A DNA stretch of 64,000 nt from Roseibium sp. (GCA_017643215.1 JAEPNV010000001.1:1-64000); one strand, 5' to 3'; positions 18,278-29,073 are shown, counted from the stretch's first letter. The notes: generated from the sequence alone by a model not told the origin. A program made the numbers and translations.

Positions 18278-19954
18278 ATGACATACGGCAAGGGGCTGAT
18301 CCGCAAGCCGTCACAACCCAAAGGCCGCCAGGTTGACGATACAGCGCTGGAAGATGTGCGCGCGCTACTCGGCGACGAACCACGCCGCCGCGATCTGTTG
18401 ATTGAACATCTTCACAAGATCCAGGACGCCAACGGCCATTTGTCGGCGGCGCACCTCCGTGCCCTTGCGGAGGAAATGCGGCTCTCCCAGGCCGAAGTCT
18501 ATGAAGTGGCGAGCTTTTATCACCATTTCGACATCGTCCGCGAAGGCGAGACCGCGCCCGCGCCCCTGACGATCCGGGTGTGCGACAGTGTCACCTGTGC
18601 CTTGAAGGGCGCCGACGCGCTGGCGGATGTCCTCGGCGCGAGCCTTGATGGCCAAAAAATCCGTGTTCAGAAAGTGCCGTGTATCGGGCGCTGTGCGTCC
18701 GCGCCCGCCGTGCAGGTCGGAAAGCGCGCCGTGGATGGGGCCAGCGAGCTGAGCGTCCGGGCTGCGCTTTCCGAGGATACGTGTCAACCGGTTGTGCCGG
18801 GCTATACCGGCCTGGAGGCCTACCGCGCGGAAGACGGATATCAAGCGCTGGCCCGCGTACGCGCCGGCGAATGGGATGTGGCCGCGATTGCAGACCGTCT
18901 GCTTGAAGCCGGATTGCGCGGGCTGGGCGGTGCCGGCTTTCCGACGGGAACAAAATGGAAGATCGTCCATGATTTCGCGGGCCCGAAATACATGACCATC
19001 AATGGCGATGAGGGCGAGCCGGGCACGTTCAAGGACCGGTTTCACCTTGAACGCGATCCGCACCGGCTCTTGGAGGGGGCGCTGATCGCCGCGCACGCCA
19101 TCGGTGCCGAGCGCATCTATCTTTACATGCGCGACGAATATCCGGCCGTTCTTGACATCCTGCGCCGCGAAATCGACGCCCTTCGGTCCGCCGGTATTAT
19201 CACATCCATCGACATTGAACTTCGGCGCGGCGCGGGCGCCTATATCTGCGGCGAAGAAAGCGCGATGATTGAATCGATCGAGGGCAAGCGCGGTCTTCCC
19301 CGTCACCGGCCGCCCTTCATCGCAGAGGTCGGACTGTTTGGCCGGCCGACCCTTAATCACAACGTCGAGACCCTGTTTTGGATCCGCGACATCCTGGAAA
19401 AGGGATCGGACTGGTTCGCCGCGCAGGGACGGCGCGGCCACAAGGGGTTCCGGTCCTTTTCGGTGTCCGGACAGATCAAGGATCCCGGTGTCAAACTCGC
19501 GCCGGCCGGCATCACCATGAACGAACTGCTGGACGAGTTCTGCGGCGGAATGGAAGACGGCCATGTCTTCAAGGGCTATTTGCCCGGTGGCGCGTCCGGC
19601 GGGATCCTGCCGGCGTCTTTGGCCGATGAGCCGCTCGATTTCGGGACGCTCGACAAGCACGGCTGCTTCATCGGCAGCCATGCCATTGTGGTGTTTTCCG
19701 ACCACGACGACATGCGCGATGTGGCGCTTAATCTGATGCGTTTTTTCAAACATGAAAGCTGCGGACAGTGCACGCCGTGCCGGTCGGGCACCGAGAAGAT
19801 GGTTGGCTTGCTTCAGGAAAAGAACTGGGATCCGGACCGGCTCGCCGACCTTGAGGCGGTCATGCGGTCCGCGTCCATCTGCGGCCTCGGACAGGCTGCG
19901 GCCAATCCGGTGGCGTCGGTCCTTAAATTTTTCCCGGAGGAGTTTGACAAATGA
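18278..19954 (+). CDS. NAD-dependent formate dehydrogenase, fused NuoE/NuoF-like subunit
   Basis: The 558-residue protein joins two subunits that are often separate. Residues up to about 150 are NuoE/FdsG-like with a [2Fe-2S] set (CDSVTC and CIGRC). The rest is NuoF/FdsB-like, with the FMN/NADH site around GLGGAGFPTGTKWK and NGDEGEPGTFKDR, and the [4Fe-4S] set CGQCTPC plus a later Cys in SICGLG. It would take electrons from the molybdenum subunit and reduce NAD. Start at 18278 (MTYGKGLIRK) follows AAAGAG; an upstream in-frame ATG at 18245 is less likely. It overlaps the alpha subunit gene by ATGA. Confidence 0.92.
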   Translation: MTYGKGLIRKPSQPKGRQVDDTALEDVRALLGDEPRRRDLLIEHLHKIQDANGHLSAAHLRALAEEMRLSQAEVYEVASFYHHFDIVREGETAPAPLTIRVCDSVTCALKGADALADVLGASLDGQKIRVQKVPCIGRCASAPAVQVGKRAVDGASELSVRAALSEDTCQPVVPGYTGLEAYRAEDGYQALARVRAGEWDVAAIADRLLEAGLRGLGGAGFPTGTKWKIVHDFAGPKYMTINGDEGEPGTFKDRFHLERDPHRLLEGALIAAHAIGAERIYLYMRDEYPAVLDILRREIDALRSAGIITSIDIELRRGAGAYICGEESAMIESIEGKRGLPRHRPPFIAEVGLFGRPTLNHNVETLFWIRDILEKGSDWFAAQGRRGHKGFRSFSVSGQIKDPGVKLAPAGITMNELLDEFCGGMEDGHVFKGYLPGGASGGILPASLADEPLDFGTLDKHGCFIGSHAIVVFSDHDDMRDVALNLMRFFKHESCGQCTPCRSGTEKMVGLLQEKNWDPDRLADLEAVMRSASICGLGQAAANPVASVLKFFPEEFDK

Positions 19955-22725
19955 GCTCCCGCATCACCTTTACGCTCGATGGCCGGAAAGTGACGGCAAA
20001 TGATGGCGAATCCATCTGGCAGGTCGCCAAGCGTGAAGGCGTCGCCATCCCGCATTTGTGCCACAAGGACGCCCCCGGTTACCGGGCGGATGGCAATTGC
20101 CGGGCCTGCATGGTGGATATTGAAGGCGAACGCGTTCTGGCCGCATCGTGTATTCGGGCACCGGCCGAGGGTATGGTTGTCAAAACGGCGACCGAACGGG
20201 CGGTCAAGGCCCGTGAGATGGTGTTTGAGCTTCTGGTCGCCGACCAGCCGCCACGGGAGGCCCATCCGGACCCGGAGAGCGATTTTTGGTCATGGTCCGA
20301 CCGCATCGGTGTAACGGAAAGCCGGTATGCGGCGGGTGTGTCACAGGCGCCGGATATCTCCCATCCGGCTATGGCGGTGAACCTGGACGCCTGTATTGCC
20401 TGCAATTTGTGCGAACGCGCCTGCCGCGAAGTCCAGGTGAACGATGTGATCGGCATGGGCGCCCGCGGTATGGATGTCGCGCCGATTTTCGATCTGTCCG
20501 ATCCGATGGGCGGTTCTACGTGCGTTGCCTGCGGCGAATGCGTGTCGGCCTGTCCGACCGGTGCCCTGATGGAAAAGAGCCTCTTGGATGCGACAGGCAC
20601 CGTGCGCGAGATCTTTCCAGAAACGACGGTCGACAGTGTCTGTCCGTTCTGCGGCGTGGGGTGTTTGACGTCCGTGTCGGTTGCGGACGGCAAGATCGTC
20701 AAGGTCGACGGCCGGGATGGGCCGTCCAACAAAAACCGGCTGTGCGTGAAGGGGCGGTTCGGGTTCGACTATGTCGCCAGCCCCGACCGCTTGACCCGGC
20801 CACTGATCCGGCGAGACGGCGTTGCGAAGGATCCGAACATGGCGTTGACCGCGGAGACCTACCTGGAGGTGTTCCGGGAAGCGACCTGGGACGAAGCGCT
20901 GGAACGCGCGGCCGCCGGATTGAAGTCGGCGGCAGACCGCAAGAGCAGCGACGGCATCGCCGGGTTTGGATCCGCGAAAGGTTCCAATGAGGAAGCCTAT
21001 TTGTTCCAGAAGCTGATCCGCCAGGGATTTGGCACCAACAACGTCGATCATTGCACGCGGCTCTGCCATGCGTCCTCCGTGGCCGCCTTGATGGAGGGAA
21101 TCGGATCGGGCGCCGTGACCGCCCCGTTCAATGCCGCGTTGGATGCCGACTGCATGATCGTGATCGGTGCTCGGCCCGAGCAGAACCATCCGGTCGCGGC
21201 GACCTTCATCAAGCAGGCCGCGAAAAACGGCACGAAGCTCATCGTGATGGATCCCCGTGGCCAGGGCTTGATGCGCCACGCCGACTACGGACTGAGGTTC
21301 AAGCCCGGTACGGATGTCGCAATGCTCAATGCGATCCTCAATGTGATCGTGACCGAAAAGCTATTCGACGAACAGTATATCGCCGCGCATGCCGACGGTT
21401 TCGAGGCGCTGAAATCCAAGGTCGCTGAGTTCACGCCCGAGGCAATGGAACCGGTTTGCGGGATTGACGCGAACACACTCCGCGAAGTTGCCCGCCTTTA
21501 CGCCAGAAGCGCGAAGTCGATCATTTTCTGGGGCATGGGCGTATCGCAGCACGTTCACGGAACCGACAACGTCCGCTGCCTGATCGCCATGGCACTGACC
21601 ACCGGCCAGATCGGCCGGCCCGGCACGGGTTTGCACCCCTTGCGTGGTCAGAACAACGTTCAGGGCGCGTCGGACGCCGGCCTCATTCCGATGGTCTATC
21701 CGGACTATCGGCCGGTGGACGATCCCGACATTCGCGCCGCCTACGAGGATGCCTGGGGCCGGGCTCTGGATCCCAAACGCGGTCTGACGGTCGTTGAGAT
21801 CGTAAACGACATTCTGAGCGGCGGGATCGAAGCCATGTACATCCTGGGTGAAAATCCGGCGATGTCCGATCCGGACCAGGCGCATGCCCGCAAGGCGCTT
21901 GCCGCTTTGAAACACCTTGTGGTGCAGGACATCTTCATGACCGAAACGGCGTGGCATGCCGACGTGATCCTGCCCGCCTCCGCTCATGCGGAAAAACTGG
22001 GAACCTACACCAACACCAACCGCCAGGTTCAAATCGGCCGGCCCTGCGTGCCCTTGCCCGGCGCGGCGCGGCCCGATTGGGAGATCATCGTCGACCTTGC
22101 CAACCGGTTAGATCTCGATTGGCACTATGAGGGCGTTCCGGACATCTACGAGGAAATGCGGTCGCATATGGCGTCGCTTTCCAACATTTCCTGGGAACGC
22201 TTGGAACAGGAAGGCACCGTCACCTACCCGGCCGACGCGCCGGACCGGCCCGGCAACGAAATCCTGTTTGGGCAATCGTTCCCAACCGCGAACGGTCGGG
22301 CGAGGATTGTGCCAACGGATCTGTTGCCGCCGAACGAGATGCCCGACGGCGATTTTCCGTTTGTTTTAACCACTGGCCGGATGCTGGAACATTGGCACAC
22401 CGGCGCGATGACCCGGCGCGCATCCGTGCTTGACGCGATCGAGCCGGAACCCGTTGCGTCCATGAGCCCGGGCGATATTCGCAAACATGGATTGCGGACG
22501 GGTCAGACGGTGACCGTGGAAACCCGCCGCGGGGCGATCACCCTCACGCTCCGTGCAGATCGGGACGTGGCCAGCGGCATGATCTTCATTCCGTTCTGTT
22601 TCTTTGAGGCGCCGGCCAACGTTTTGACGAACCCGCAACTGGATCCGTTTGGCAAGATCCCCGAGTTCAAGTTTTGCGCCGCGCGGATCACCCTGCCGCA
22701 GACCTATTCAACTGCTGCCGAGTAG
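19951..22725 (+). CDS. NAD-dependent formate dehydrogenase, molybdenum alpha subunit
   Basis: The 924-residue protein oxidises formate to CO2. In order it has a plant-type [2Fe-2S] domain (Cys 37, 50, 53, 67), a two-[4Fe-4S] region (CIACNLCERAC and CVACGECVSAC, about 148-201), a further [4Fe-4S] site CPFCGVGC at 231, and the bis-MGD domain. The molybdenum ligand is Cys372 in RLCHASSV, so this is a Cys and not a selenocysteine enzyme. The C-terminal cofactor-binding domain is complete. Neither fdhD nor fdsD lies behind it; the next gene is convergent, so the sulfurtransferase needed for activity must be elsewhere. Confidence 0.94.
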   Translation: MSSRITFTLDGRKVTANDGESIWQVAKREGVAIPHLCHKDAPGYRADGNCRACMVDIEGERVLAASCIRAPAEGMVVKTATERAVKAREMVFELLVADQPPREAHPDPESDFWSWSDRIGVTESRYAAGVSQAPDISHPAMAVNLDACIACNLCERACREVQVNDVIGMGARGMDVAPIFDLSDPMGGSTCVACGECVSACPTGALMEKSLLDATGTVREIFPETTVDSVCPFCGVGCLTSVSVADGKIVKVDGRDGPSNKNRLCVKGRFGFDYVASPDRLTRPLIRRDGVAKDPNMALTAETYLEVFREATWDEALERAAAGLKSAADRKSSDGIAGFGSAKGSNEEAYLFQKLIRQGFGTNNVDHCTRLCHASSVAALMEGIGSGAVTAPFNAALDADCMIVIGARPEQNHPVAATFIKQAAKNGTKLIVMDPRGQGLMRHADYGLRFKPGTDVAMLNAILNVIVTEKLFDEQYIAAHADGFEALKSKVAEFTPEAMEPVCGIDANTLREVARLYARSAKSIIFWGMGVSQHVHGTDNVRCLIAMALTTGQIGRPGTGLHPLRGQNNVQGASDAGLIPMVYPDYRPVDDPDIRAAYEDAWGRALDPKRGLTVVEIVNDILSGGIEAMYILGENPAMSDPDQAHARKALAALKHLVVQDIFMTETAWHADVILPASAHAEKLGTYTNTNRQVQIGRPCVPLPGAARPDWEIIVDLANRLDLDWHYEGVPDIYEEMRSHMASLSNISWERLEQEGTVTYPADAPDRPGNEILFGQSFPTANGRARIVPTDLLPPNEMPDGDFPFVLTTGRMLEHWHTGAMTRRASVLDAIEPEPVASMSPGDIRKHGLRTGQTVTVETRRGAITLTLRADRDVASGMIFIPFCFFEAPANVLTNPQLDPFGKIPEFKFCAARITLPQTYSTAAE

Positions 22726-22743
22726 CTGGAGCTGGAGCATCGG

Positions 22744-22757
22744 CGGGGCATGCCCCG
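22744..22757. terminator. GC-rich palindrome between convergent genes
   Basis: CGGGGCATGCCCCG is a 14-bp perfect palindrome in the 70-base gap between the formate dehydrogenase gene and the convergent exported-protein gene. It has no T tract, so a role in termination is only a possibility. Confidence 0.2.
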
Positions 22758-22795
22758 TCATGGCATCTGTTTCTGCCGCCGGCACCGTTCTGGTC

Positions 22796-24937
22796 TTAGT
22801 CTGCGCCGACTTGAATGTTCAGCAGGTCTGGAATCACCTGGGGCGCCGCCAGACTGCCGAGGATTTGAGTCAAGGGCACGCTGTTCACCGGCCGCACAGA
22901 AACGGTCAGGGTGTTTGGATTGTCCAAAAAGGACGTGGCCGCGTCGCGCACCATCGCGGAAAATGCCGGATTGTTGAAGAAGCCGACCGCTTCGGCCGCC
23001 TGTTCGGCGAGCGCGGCGGACATCACGCTTTCAGGGACACCGGCATCATTGGCGGCGAACGCAAGGCCGTTGCGCGCAAGACCGCTATCTATATAACGGA
23101 ATTCGGCATCGACGAACTTGGCGGTGGCGAGCGCGATCTGGCCCTGGCCTTCCGGATCCTCAAAGAGCGCCTTGGGGACGTTTGAAAACCGGAACGAGGC
23201 CTCCACCGTCCCGAGGCCCTCGACCGAGATCATCAGCCGTTCGAGCGTCAGGTCGAGTGTCGACTCGTCCCAGAAGAACCGCGTTTCGTCGGACCAGACG
23301 ATCTCGTTAAGGCCAAGCCCTTCAAGCAACGCTTCGATATCCGGGTCGTCCGCAGCGTCAACGGGCAAGACCAGCCGGTCCGTTTTCGACAGGATCCGGG
23401 TCGGAATGGGCGGCACCGCCGTTCCAAGGTCGAGCATGTATCCGTCAAGCGCGACCCGGCCCTCATCTGGCACCGAGACGTCCAGGCCGCTTATTTCTGC
23501 CGAGAGGGCGTATGGCGCAAAGACGCGGGCGATCGCAAGTGGATCCTCCGATGCCTGGTCCGGATCGTCGATCAGGGCGGTGATCATATCGCGCATGGGC
23601 GGGAAATCGGCGAACGTGATCCCGCTGAAGCCGGCGCGGTCGAGCTTGATCGAACCGCCCCCTGGCAATGTCGGCGCGCTCACGCCGGCGATCTGCACCG
23701 CGCCAATGCCCTCCGAACTAACGTCCGAGACGCTGATTTCGCTGACCGATACGCGGATGGTCTTGTCCGGTGCATCCGGATCCGGAAGGCTGACAAGGAG
23801 GTCGTTGACACGGGCATCACCGGCGCCGAGCGACCGGTAAAGCTGGAGGCCGGCGATTATGAGCTCATCGGGCTGGGGTTCGTCGCCCCTGAGCAGTGAA
23901 TCAAGCAGTCCGAGGAAATCGTAGTCCCGCTTGACCACGAAAAGATCTTCGGCGGACGACTCCCCGGCGGTCAGCCGCAATGTCATGCCATTGCCCAGAT
24001 CCTGGCTCGATTCGTAACTGCGGATAACCTGTGAACCAACGACCGGAATCCGTTCGCCGGTGACCGGTACGCCCGGATCGAACAGGTCAAGGAACGCGGC
24101 GCCGTTGAGGTTTTTGTAGACCGCCTCGCCTTGTTGGGTCGTCTGCAGCCGCATTTCGCCTGCATGATCGTCGCGTGCTAGAACGCTTTGCACCATCCGG
24201 TCCAGGGACACCATGGCGATTCGTCCGTCGCGGGCATCTTCAAAGCGATAGCCGTCAAATTGAACCGTCCCCGATACCATCAGCGTTTCAAGACCATCCT
24301 GCAGCGCATAGGCTTCAAACGTGACCGCCGAGGCGCCGATCCGTGCCTCGTCGTAGCTCGTGCGCGTCGCCGCGCGGAGGAAGGGAAGCCAGCGGCTTGC
24401 CGGGCGCCGAGGATCTGCCTCCGGGATCACCGGGATCACAAAACTGTAGTTGGAAATCTCGGTCCCGATGAACCGCGCTTCCATCATGCCGCGGCCCTCG
24501 CCTTCCACGTCACCGGTCAGGACCATTTTTGCGTCGTCCGAGTAGCGCCAGGCCTCGGCGCTGAAGCGACCGTCGTTCAACCGCAGTCCGTCGATGGTCG
24601 TGGTGCCGGCGGAAAATGTCAGTTCGTAACCAAGGCGGCCATTGTCATTTCCAGGTTCGGAGAAGTCGACGGCACCAGCGAAGACCAGCGTCTCATCGGA
24701 GACGATGAGCTGATCATTCTGCGCATCGTAGCGGACGCCGTTGTTTGATGTATCAAAGCCCAGCGCCTGTAAGCCGGAAACATAGGCTTGATATGCTTCT
24801 TCACTGGCTGTTTGGCCGTGAGCCGGCAAACCGCCCAGCACCATCATCAGGCCGCCGGCCGCGACAAAGCTCCGCAACTGGGGCCTGGCGGAAGACAGGA
24901 TTGTCCATCTCCGGCGTGTTTTGGAAGAATCGGACAA
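22796..24937 (-). CDS. Large exported protein of unknown family
   Basis: The 713-residue product starts at a TTG behind GGAG with 7-base spacing; an upstream ATG at 24997 is possible but lacks such an RBS. An Arg-rich start and hydrophobic segment (SFVAAGGLMMVLGG) end at AHG-QTA, a likely signal peptidase site. The mature part is acidic and beta-rich with repeated GLxL-, VSxxGLGxV- and LDGYMLDLG-like strands, but I see no catalytic motif. It may belong to the poorly described DUF2125-like exported proteins of this order; that is a guess. queG lies 109 bases upstream on the same strand. Confidence 0.7.
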   Translation of the reverse strand: MSDSSKTRRRWTILSSARPQLRSFVAAGGLMMVLGGLPAHGQTASEEAYQAYVSGLQALGFDTSNNGVRYDAQNDQLIVSDETLVFAGAVDFSEPGNDNGRLGYELTFSAGTTTIDGLRLNDGRFSAEAWRYSDDAKMVLTGDVEGEGRGMMEARFIGTEISNYSFVIPVIPEADPRRPASRWLPFLRAATRTSYDEARIGASAVTFEAYALQDGLETLMVSGTVQFDGYRFEDARDGRIAMVSLDRMVQSVLARDDHAGEMRLQTTQQGEAVYKNLNGAAFLDLFDPGVPVTGERIPVVGSQVIRSYESSQDLGNGMTLRLTAGESSAEDLFVVKRDYDFLGLLDSLLRGDEPQPDELIIAGLQLYRSLGAGDARVNDLLVSLPDPDAPDKTIRVSVSEISVSDVSSEGIGAVQIAGVSAPTLPGGGSIKLDRAGFSGITFADFPPMRDMITALIDDPDQASEDPLAIARVFAPYALSAEISGLDVSVPDEGRVALDGYMLDLGTAVPPIPTRILSKTDRLVLPVDAADDPDIEALLEGLGLNEIVWSDETRFFWDESTLDLTLERLMISVEGLGTVEASFRFSNVPKALFEDPEGQGQIALATAKFVDAEFRYIDSGLARNGLAFAANDAGVPESVMSAALAEQAAEAVGFFNNPAFSAMVRDAATSFLDNPNTLTVSVRPVNSVPLTQILGSLAAPQVIPDLLNIQVGAD

Positions 24938-25046
24938 AACACATCTCCATTGTTTGCCGCCGGTCTGAACCCGCTGCGTCACGCCCACTGGCGGCATTTA
25001 TAAACCCTGCGGCACGGCCGTACCATCGCGGCGATCGCGATCGCGA

Positions 25047-26204
25047 TCAATTCGTCCACTCGGTCTGAACGCCCGCATCCTCTTCCGCCGGCAAGTGTGC
25101 GGCTTTTAGACGCTCGAAATCCGTGCCCGACGTGAGCTGGCGCACCGCCCAAACAGCGGTGCCGCGCACGACAGGGTTTTCGTCGGCCAGATGCGGAAGG
25201 GCAGCCTTTAACAGGGCGGGATCGCTCGAATTGCCGGCAGCGATCAAGACGTTTCTGAGAAACCGGTCGCGGCCGATGCGCTTGATGGGAGATCCGGAAA
25301 ACAGCGTACGGAACGCGGCATCGTCCAAAGCAAGCAGGACCTCAAGGGGCGCCGCGACAAGGTCGGCCCGGGCTTGAAGCTTCGTTTCATGGGCGGCTGA
25401 GGCAAACTTGTTCCAGGGACATGCGGCGAGGCAGTCATCGCATCCGTAAATCCGATTTCCCATCGGTTTGCGGAATTCTTCCGGGATTGCTCCGGCATGC
25501 TCGATCGTCAGATAGGAAATGCAGCGGCGGGCATCGAGCTGATAAGGCGCCGGGAAAGCATTGGTCGGGCAGTCGTCCAAACACGCCCGGCAAGATCCGC
25601 AATGATCCTGTTCCGGCGCCGATGTGGGCAGGTCAAGCGTCGTGAAGATCGATCCTAGGAAAAACCAGGAGCCGAGATCCCGGGATACGAGGTTGGTGTG
25701 TTTGCCTTGCCAGCCGAGCCCAGCCGCCTCCGCCAGGGGTTTTTCCATCACCGGGGCAGTGTCGACGAACACTTTCACATCCGGTCTGACGTCGCTTTGC
25801 GCCCGCGACACCAGATGGGCCGCGAGTTCTTTCAGGCGGCCCTTGATCACGTCATGGTAGTCCCGGTGCCGGGCGTAGACGGAGATGTTGCCGCGATCCG
25901 GCCGCTCAAGCGTGGCAAGCGGCGGGGCGGCATCGTCCGGTCCGTAGTTCATTGCCACCATGACGATTGATCGCACTTCCGGCCAAAGGGCCCGCGGATC
26001 GCCGCGCCGCGCGGCCGTCTCGGCCATCCACGCCATGGTGCCGTGGTATCCGGCGTCCAGAAAGGCCGTAAGCGCCCCGGGCGCATGCGGGATAGACTTG
26101 GGCGTTGTGACCTCAAGCGCATCAAATCCAAGTTGCCGCGCCTTCTGGCGCAGCCCGGCGAGCAACCGGTCTGCCGGAGCCTCTGACGATTTGGAATTTT
26201 TCAG
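25047..26204 (-). CDS. queG: Epoxyqueuosine reductase
   Basis: The roughly 385-residue protein performs the last step of queuosine synthesis, reducing epoxyqueuosine in tRNA with a cobalamin and two [4Fe-4S] clusters. Cluster motifs are [12 protein letters not shown] and [24 protein letters not shown] and [10 protein letters not shown] are the family cobalamin-region signatures, and HEAT-like repeats end the protein. There is no ATG or GTG at the expected start. A CTG at 26204 overlaps the stop of the upstream GST gene (CTGA), a TTG lies at 26165, and an ATG at 26330 would need a 130-base overlap. The length to 26204 fits the family best. Confidence 0.88.
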   Translation of the reverse strand: MKNSKSSEAPADRLLAGLRQKARQLGFDALEVTTPKSIPHAPGALTAFLDAGYHGTMAWMAETAARRGDPRALWPEVRSIVMVAMNYGPDDAAPPLATLERPDRGNISVYARHRDYHDVIKGRLKELAAHLVSRAQSDVRPDVKVFVDTAPVMEKPLAEAAGLGWQGKHTNLVSRDLGSWFFLGSIFTTLDLPTSAPEQDHCGSCRACLDDCPTNAFPAPYQLDARRCISYLTIEHAGAIPEEFRKPMGNRIYGCDDCLAACPWNKFASAAHETKLQARADLVAAPLEVLLALDDAAFRTLFSGSPIKRIGRDRFLRNVLIAAGNSSDPALLKAALPHLADENPVVRGTAVWAVRQLTSGTDFERLKAAHLPAEEDAGVQTEWTN

Positions 26205-26893
26205 AAATCCAGATCCGCGTAGGTCGGCGCCGCCGTCATGCCGAGGACCTTCTCGCTGAGCAGCGGGCGCATCGATGGGCGCGATTTCATCCGGGCGTAC
26301 CAATTCTTGACGTTCTCTTCCGTGGCCCATGGCACTTCGCCCAGATAATCAGCGCATGACACTTCAGCCGCCAGCGCGAAGTCGGCGAAGGACAACCGTT
26401 CGCCGGCCAGCCACCGACGGGATGCAACAAGATAACCGAAATACTTCAGATGGTGTTGGATGTTGGCGCGGGCAACGCGCAGTGCGTTGGAATCGGGCGC
26501 ACCCCCGCCGGCTGAGCGTGGCATTGCCTGTTTGTAGATCCGTTCGCGAACGAGCAGGCCAACCACTTCCTGATCGAGTTTGCCCAGACTCCATTCCACC
26601 AGCCGGCGCGTTTCGGCCCGTGCCTCGGGGTGGTCCGGCATCAGCCGCCGGTCGGCGACCGCATAACCGCGCGTTTCGTCCAGATACTCCATGATCGGCG
26701 CCGGGCCGCAGATGGACGGCCCGTCGTTTTCCACCAGGACCGGAACCGCGCCGGCCGCATTGCGCGACAACAGCTCCTCCGGACGTTCCCAGGGATTGAC
26801 AGACACGAGCTGAAAGTCCGCGCCGTACTCGGTGAGCGCAAGCCTGACGAAACGGGAAGACGGCGAGAAGGGATGATGATAGAGGGTCAGCAT
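26201..26893 (-). CDS. Glutathione S-transferase family protein
   Basis: The 230-residue protein has the thioredoxin-like N-terminal domain ([19 protein letters not shown], then [12 protein letters not shown] for the glutathione gamma-glutamyl site) and an all-helical C-terminal domain with [13 protein letters not shown]. It would conjugate or bind glutathione; the substrate is unknown. The Ser pair near the N-terminus (PSSR) may replace the catalytic residue of other classes. It is upstream of and overlaps or abuts queG, so both are likely read from one promoter. Confidence 0.88.
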   Translation of the reverse strand: MLTLYHHPFSPSSRFVRLALTEYGADFQLVSVNPWERPEELLSRNAAGAVPVLVENDGPSICGPAPIMEYLDETRGYAVADRRLMPDHPEARAETRRLVEWSLGKLDQEVVGLLVRERIYKQAMPRSAGGGAPDSNALRVARANIQHHLKYFGYLVASRRWLAGERLSFADFALAAEVSCADYLGEVPWATEENVKNWYARMKSRPSMRPLLSEKVLGMTAAPTYADLDF

Positions 26894-27091
26894 GAAAGGC
26901 CGATGGGAAGCCTAAATCGGTTGATGATCTTGGTTGTTAAAAACCGTGCCTACCCGCCGAATATGACCATTGGGTGGTTATCAAGGGCTTGACGACATGC
27001 AGGTTAAGAAAGGTTTTTTTGACCTTTTGACGATTAGTCATGTCCGGTCAGCGTTTGCGGTATCGGTTCCCCGGGAAATAGCGGATTGGAA

Positions 27092-27898
27092 ATGGACGAT
27101 CAGACCATCATAAATGCGCTGATACTCGGGGTCGTTGAAGGCCTGACCGAATTCATTCCGGTCTCCTCGACCGGCCATCTGCTTCTTCTGGGTCATTTTC
27201 TCGGGTTCGAAAGCACCGGCAAGACCTTCGAGGTCCTGATCCAGCTCGGGGCGATCCTGGCGATCCTGTCGGTGTATTCCGCCCGGTTGTGGGATCTGGC
27301 CGTGGCGCTTCCAAGTGATGCGACGAGCCGGCGGTTTGTCTTCGGCATCGTGCTGGCGTTTATGCCGGCCGCCGCCGTTGGTGTCATGGCGCATGGCTTC
27401 ATCAAGGAGGTCCTGTTCGAGACCCCGGCGCTTGTTTGCACGACGCTGGTGGTCGGCGGGTTGATCCTGTTGTGGATCGACCGCCTGCCGCTCACGCCCA
27501 AATACACCAACGTCGTCGACTATCCGCTCAGTTTGTGCATCAAAATCGGTTTTTGCCAAGTTCTTGCGATGGTGCCAGGCGTGTCGCGATCCGGGGCAAC
27601 GATCGCCGGTTCGCTGCTGATGGGAACGGACAAGCGCTCCGCCGCCGAATTCACGTTTTTTCTGGCAATGCCGACCATGGCGGGAGCCTTCACCTACGAT
27701 CTTTATCAAAACCGGAACCTGCTTTCGATGGACGATGCCGTCATCATCTCCATCGGTTTTGTCGCCTCGTTCATTGCGGCGGTGTTCGTGGTTCGGCGCC
27801 TGCTGGATTTTGTCAGCCGTCACGGGTTCGCGCCGTTCGCCTGGTGGCGGATTTTTATTGGCCTTGCGGGCTTCGCGGGTCTTTATTTTTGGGGCTGA
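27092..27898 (+). CDS. uppP: Undecaprenyl-diphosphatase
   Basis: The 268-residue integral membrane protein recycles the lipid carrier of cell wall synthesis by removing one phosphate from undecaprenyl diphosphate. Both active-site segments are present: [17 protein letters not shown] at about 13-29 and [16 protein letters not shown] at about 158-173. Multiple hydrophobic segments match the UppP (BacA) topology, and length fits. A TTG at 27086 is an alternative start. Its last 16 bases overlap the end of the convergent WYL regulator gene. Confidence 0.95.
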   Translation: MDDQTIINALILGVVEGLTEFIPVSSTGHLLLLGHFLGFESTGKTFEVLIQLGAILAILSVYSARLWDLAVALPSDATSRRFVFGIVLAFMPAAAVGVMAHGFIKEVLFETPALVCTTLVVGGLILLWIDRLPLTPKYTNVVDYPLSLCIKIGFCQVLAMVPGVSRSGATIAGSLLMGTDKRSAAEFTFFLAMPTMAGAFTYDLYQNRNLLSMDDAVIISIGFVASFIAAVFVVRRLLDFVSRHGFAPFAWWRIFIGLAGFAGLYFWG

Positions 27899-28920
27899 AC
27901 GGCGTTTTGCGTACCGGACAATTGGTGCGTTTTGGTCATTATATCCAAATCGTCCAGCAGCGCCTGCTTGAGCTCCGGTGGTCCGAGCAATTCGGCACAC
28001 GGGCCGAGCCAGCGCACGAGCGGCAGGATCCGTGACCTGCGTGTGTCGGGAATGCTGATGATGATGGAACCGTCCGGACCTTTCGTGAACGCGGCGTGTT
28101 TGTAGTACCAGTCCGCTTGGAGTTTGGCGGCCTGCGTGCCGCTCAAGCGGATCCGCGCGATCGTCCTCTCCGATTCCCAGCGGCGCATCGCGCGGCCAAG
28201 CCATGCCCCGCCGAGCAGCGTTCGGACCGAAAACTCCCGGTTCGGCGTGAACCGGAAGCCACTGACCTCGATGCCATGCACCCGGTCGGCCCGGTAAATC
28301 TTGACGATATCAGTATCGACGCACCTGCCGGCGAGATACCAAAGGTCACGGTCAAACAGCACGGCATAGGGTTCAACATCGTGAGCCTTTGCATCCGCGC
28401 GGGCCGGATTGATGTGTTGAAATCGCACTCGCCGGTTTTCCAAAATGCCGAGCATGAAGGCATCAAGCGCCCGTTGCCAGTCCGCATTCGGCTCCAACCT
28501 TGTGCCGGCATGAAAGATGTCCTGGGGCACGGGTTCGATGCCGATGATGCGGTCTGCATCACCGAGCAGGGCATGCACGTTCTTGGGCAGCGCGGCAATC
28601 AGTTTGCGTTCGGCGGCCTCCAGATCCTGCGCCAGCGGCATCACGCGCATGACCCGTACCAATGACAAGGCGGCCAGAAGCGCGGCGGTCTCATTTCGGG
28701 TGAGCGCGACCGGCGGCTGCAAATAGCCCTTCGCCAGGCGGTACCCGCCCTCTGCGCCGCGTTCGGCTTCGACCGGAATACCAAGGGCGATCAGCCGGTC
28801 GATATCGCGATAGATCGTCCGGTGTGAAACCTCGAACCGGTTCGCAAGGCTGCTTGCGCTGATCAGCTTTCCCCCGGTCAAAAGCAAAAGGATGCCGAGT
28901 GTCCGTTCAATGGAGTTCAT
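27883..28920 (-). CDS. WYL-domain transcriptional regulator (YafY/DeoR-like)
   Basis: The 345-residue protein has an N-terminal helix-turn-helix ([20 protein letters not shown], then [14 protein letters not shown]) and a WYL domain around [20 protein letters not shown], followed by a C-terminal extension ([22 protein letters not shown]). Such proteins bind DNA and sense a ligand, possibly nucleic acid, through the WYL fold. It is divergent from the DUF1127 gene, sharing a 153-base promoter region, and convergent with uppP. Confidence 0.88.
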   Translation of the reverse strand: MNSIERTLGILLLLTGGKLISASSLANRFEVSHRTIYRDIDRLIALGIPVEAERGAEGGYRLAKGYLQPPVALTRNETAALLAALSLVRVMRVMPLAQDLEAAERKLIAALPKNVHALLGDADRIIGIEPVPQDIFHAGTRLEPNADWQRALDAFMLGILENRRVRFQHINPARADAKAHDVEPYAVLFDRDLWYLAGRCVDTDIVKIYRADRVHGIEVSGFRFTPNREFSVRTLLGGAWLGRAMRRWESERTIARIRLSGTQAAKLQADWYYKHAAFTKGPDGSIIISIPDTRRSRILPLVRWLGPCAELLGPPELKQALLDDLDIMTKTHQLSGTQNAVQPQK

Positions 28921-29073
28921 GTGGCTTGGCCTGGCGGTTCGAACTTAAAAAAAACGACAAACGAGAACATAACAGGATCATACATGACTCCATGCTGTCA
29001 GGTACGTCCTGCGACACTGCATTCGACCCCGGGACAAGGACCTTTGGTCGCGGGACAGACACGGAGATGGATC

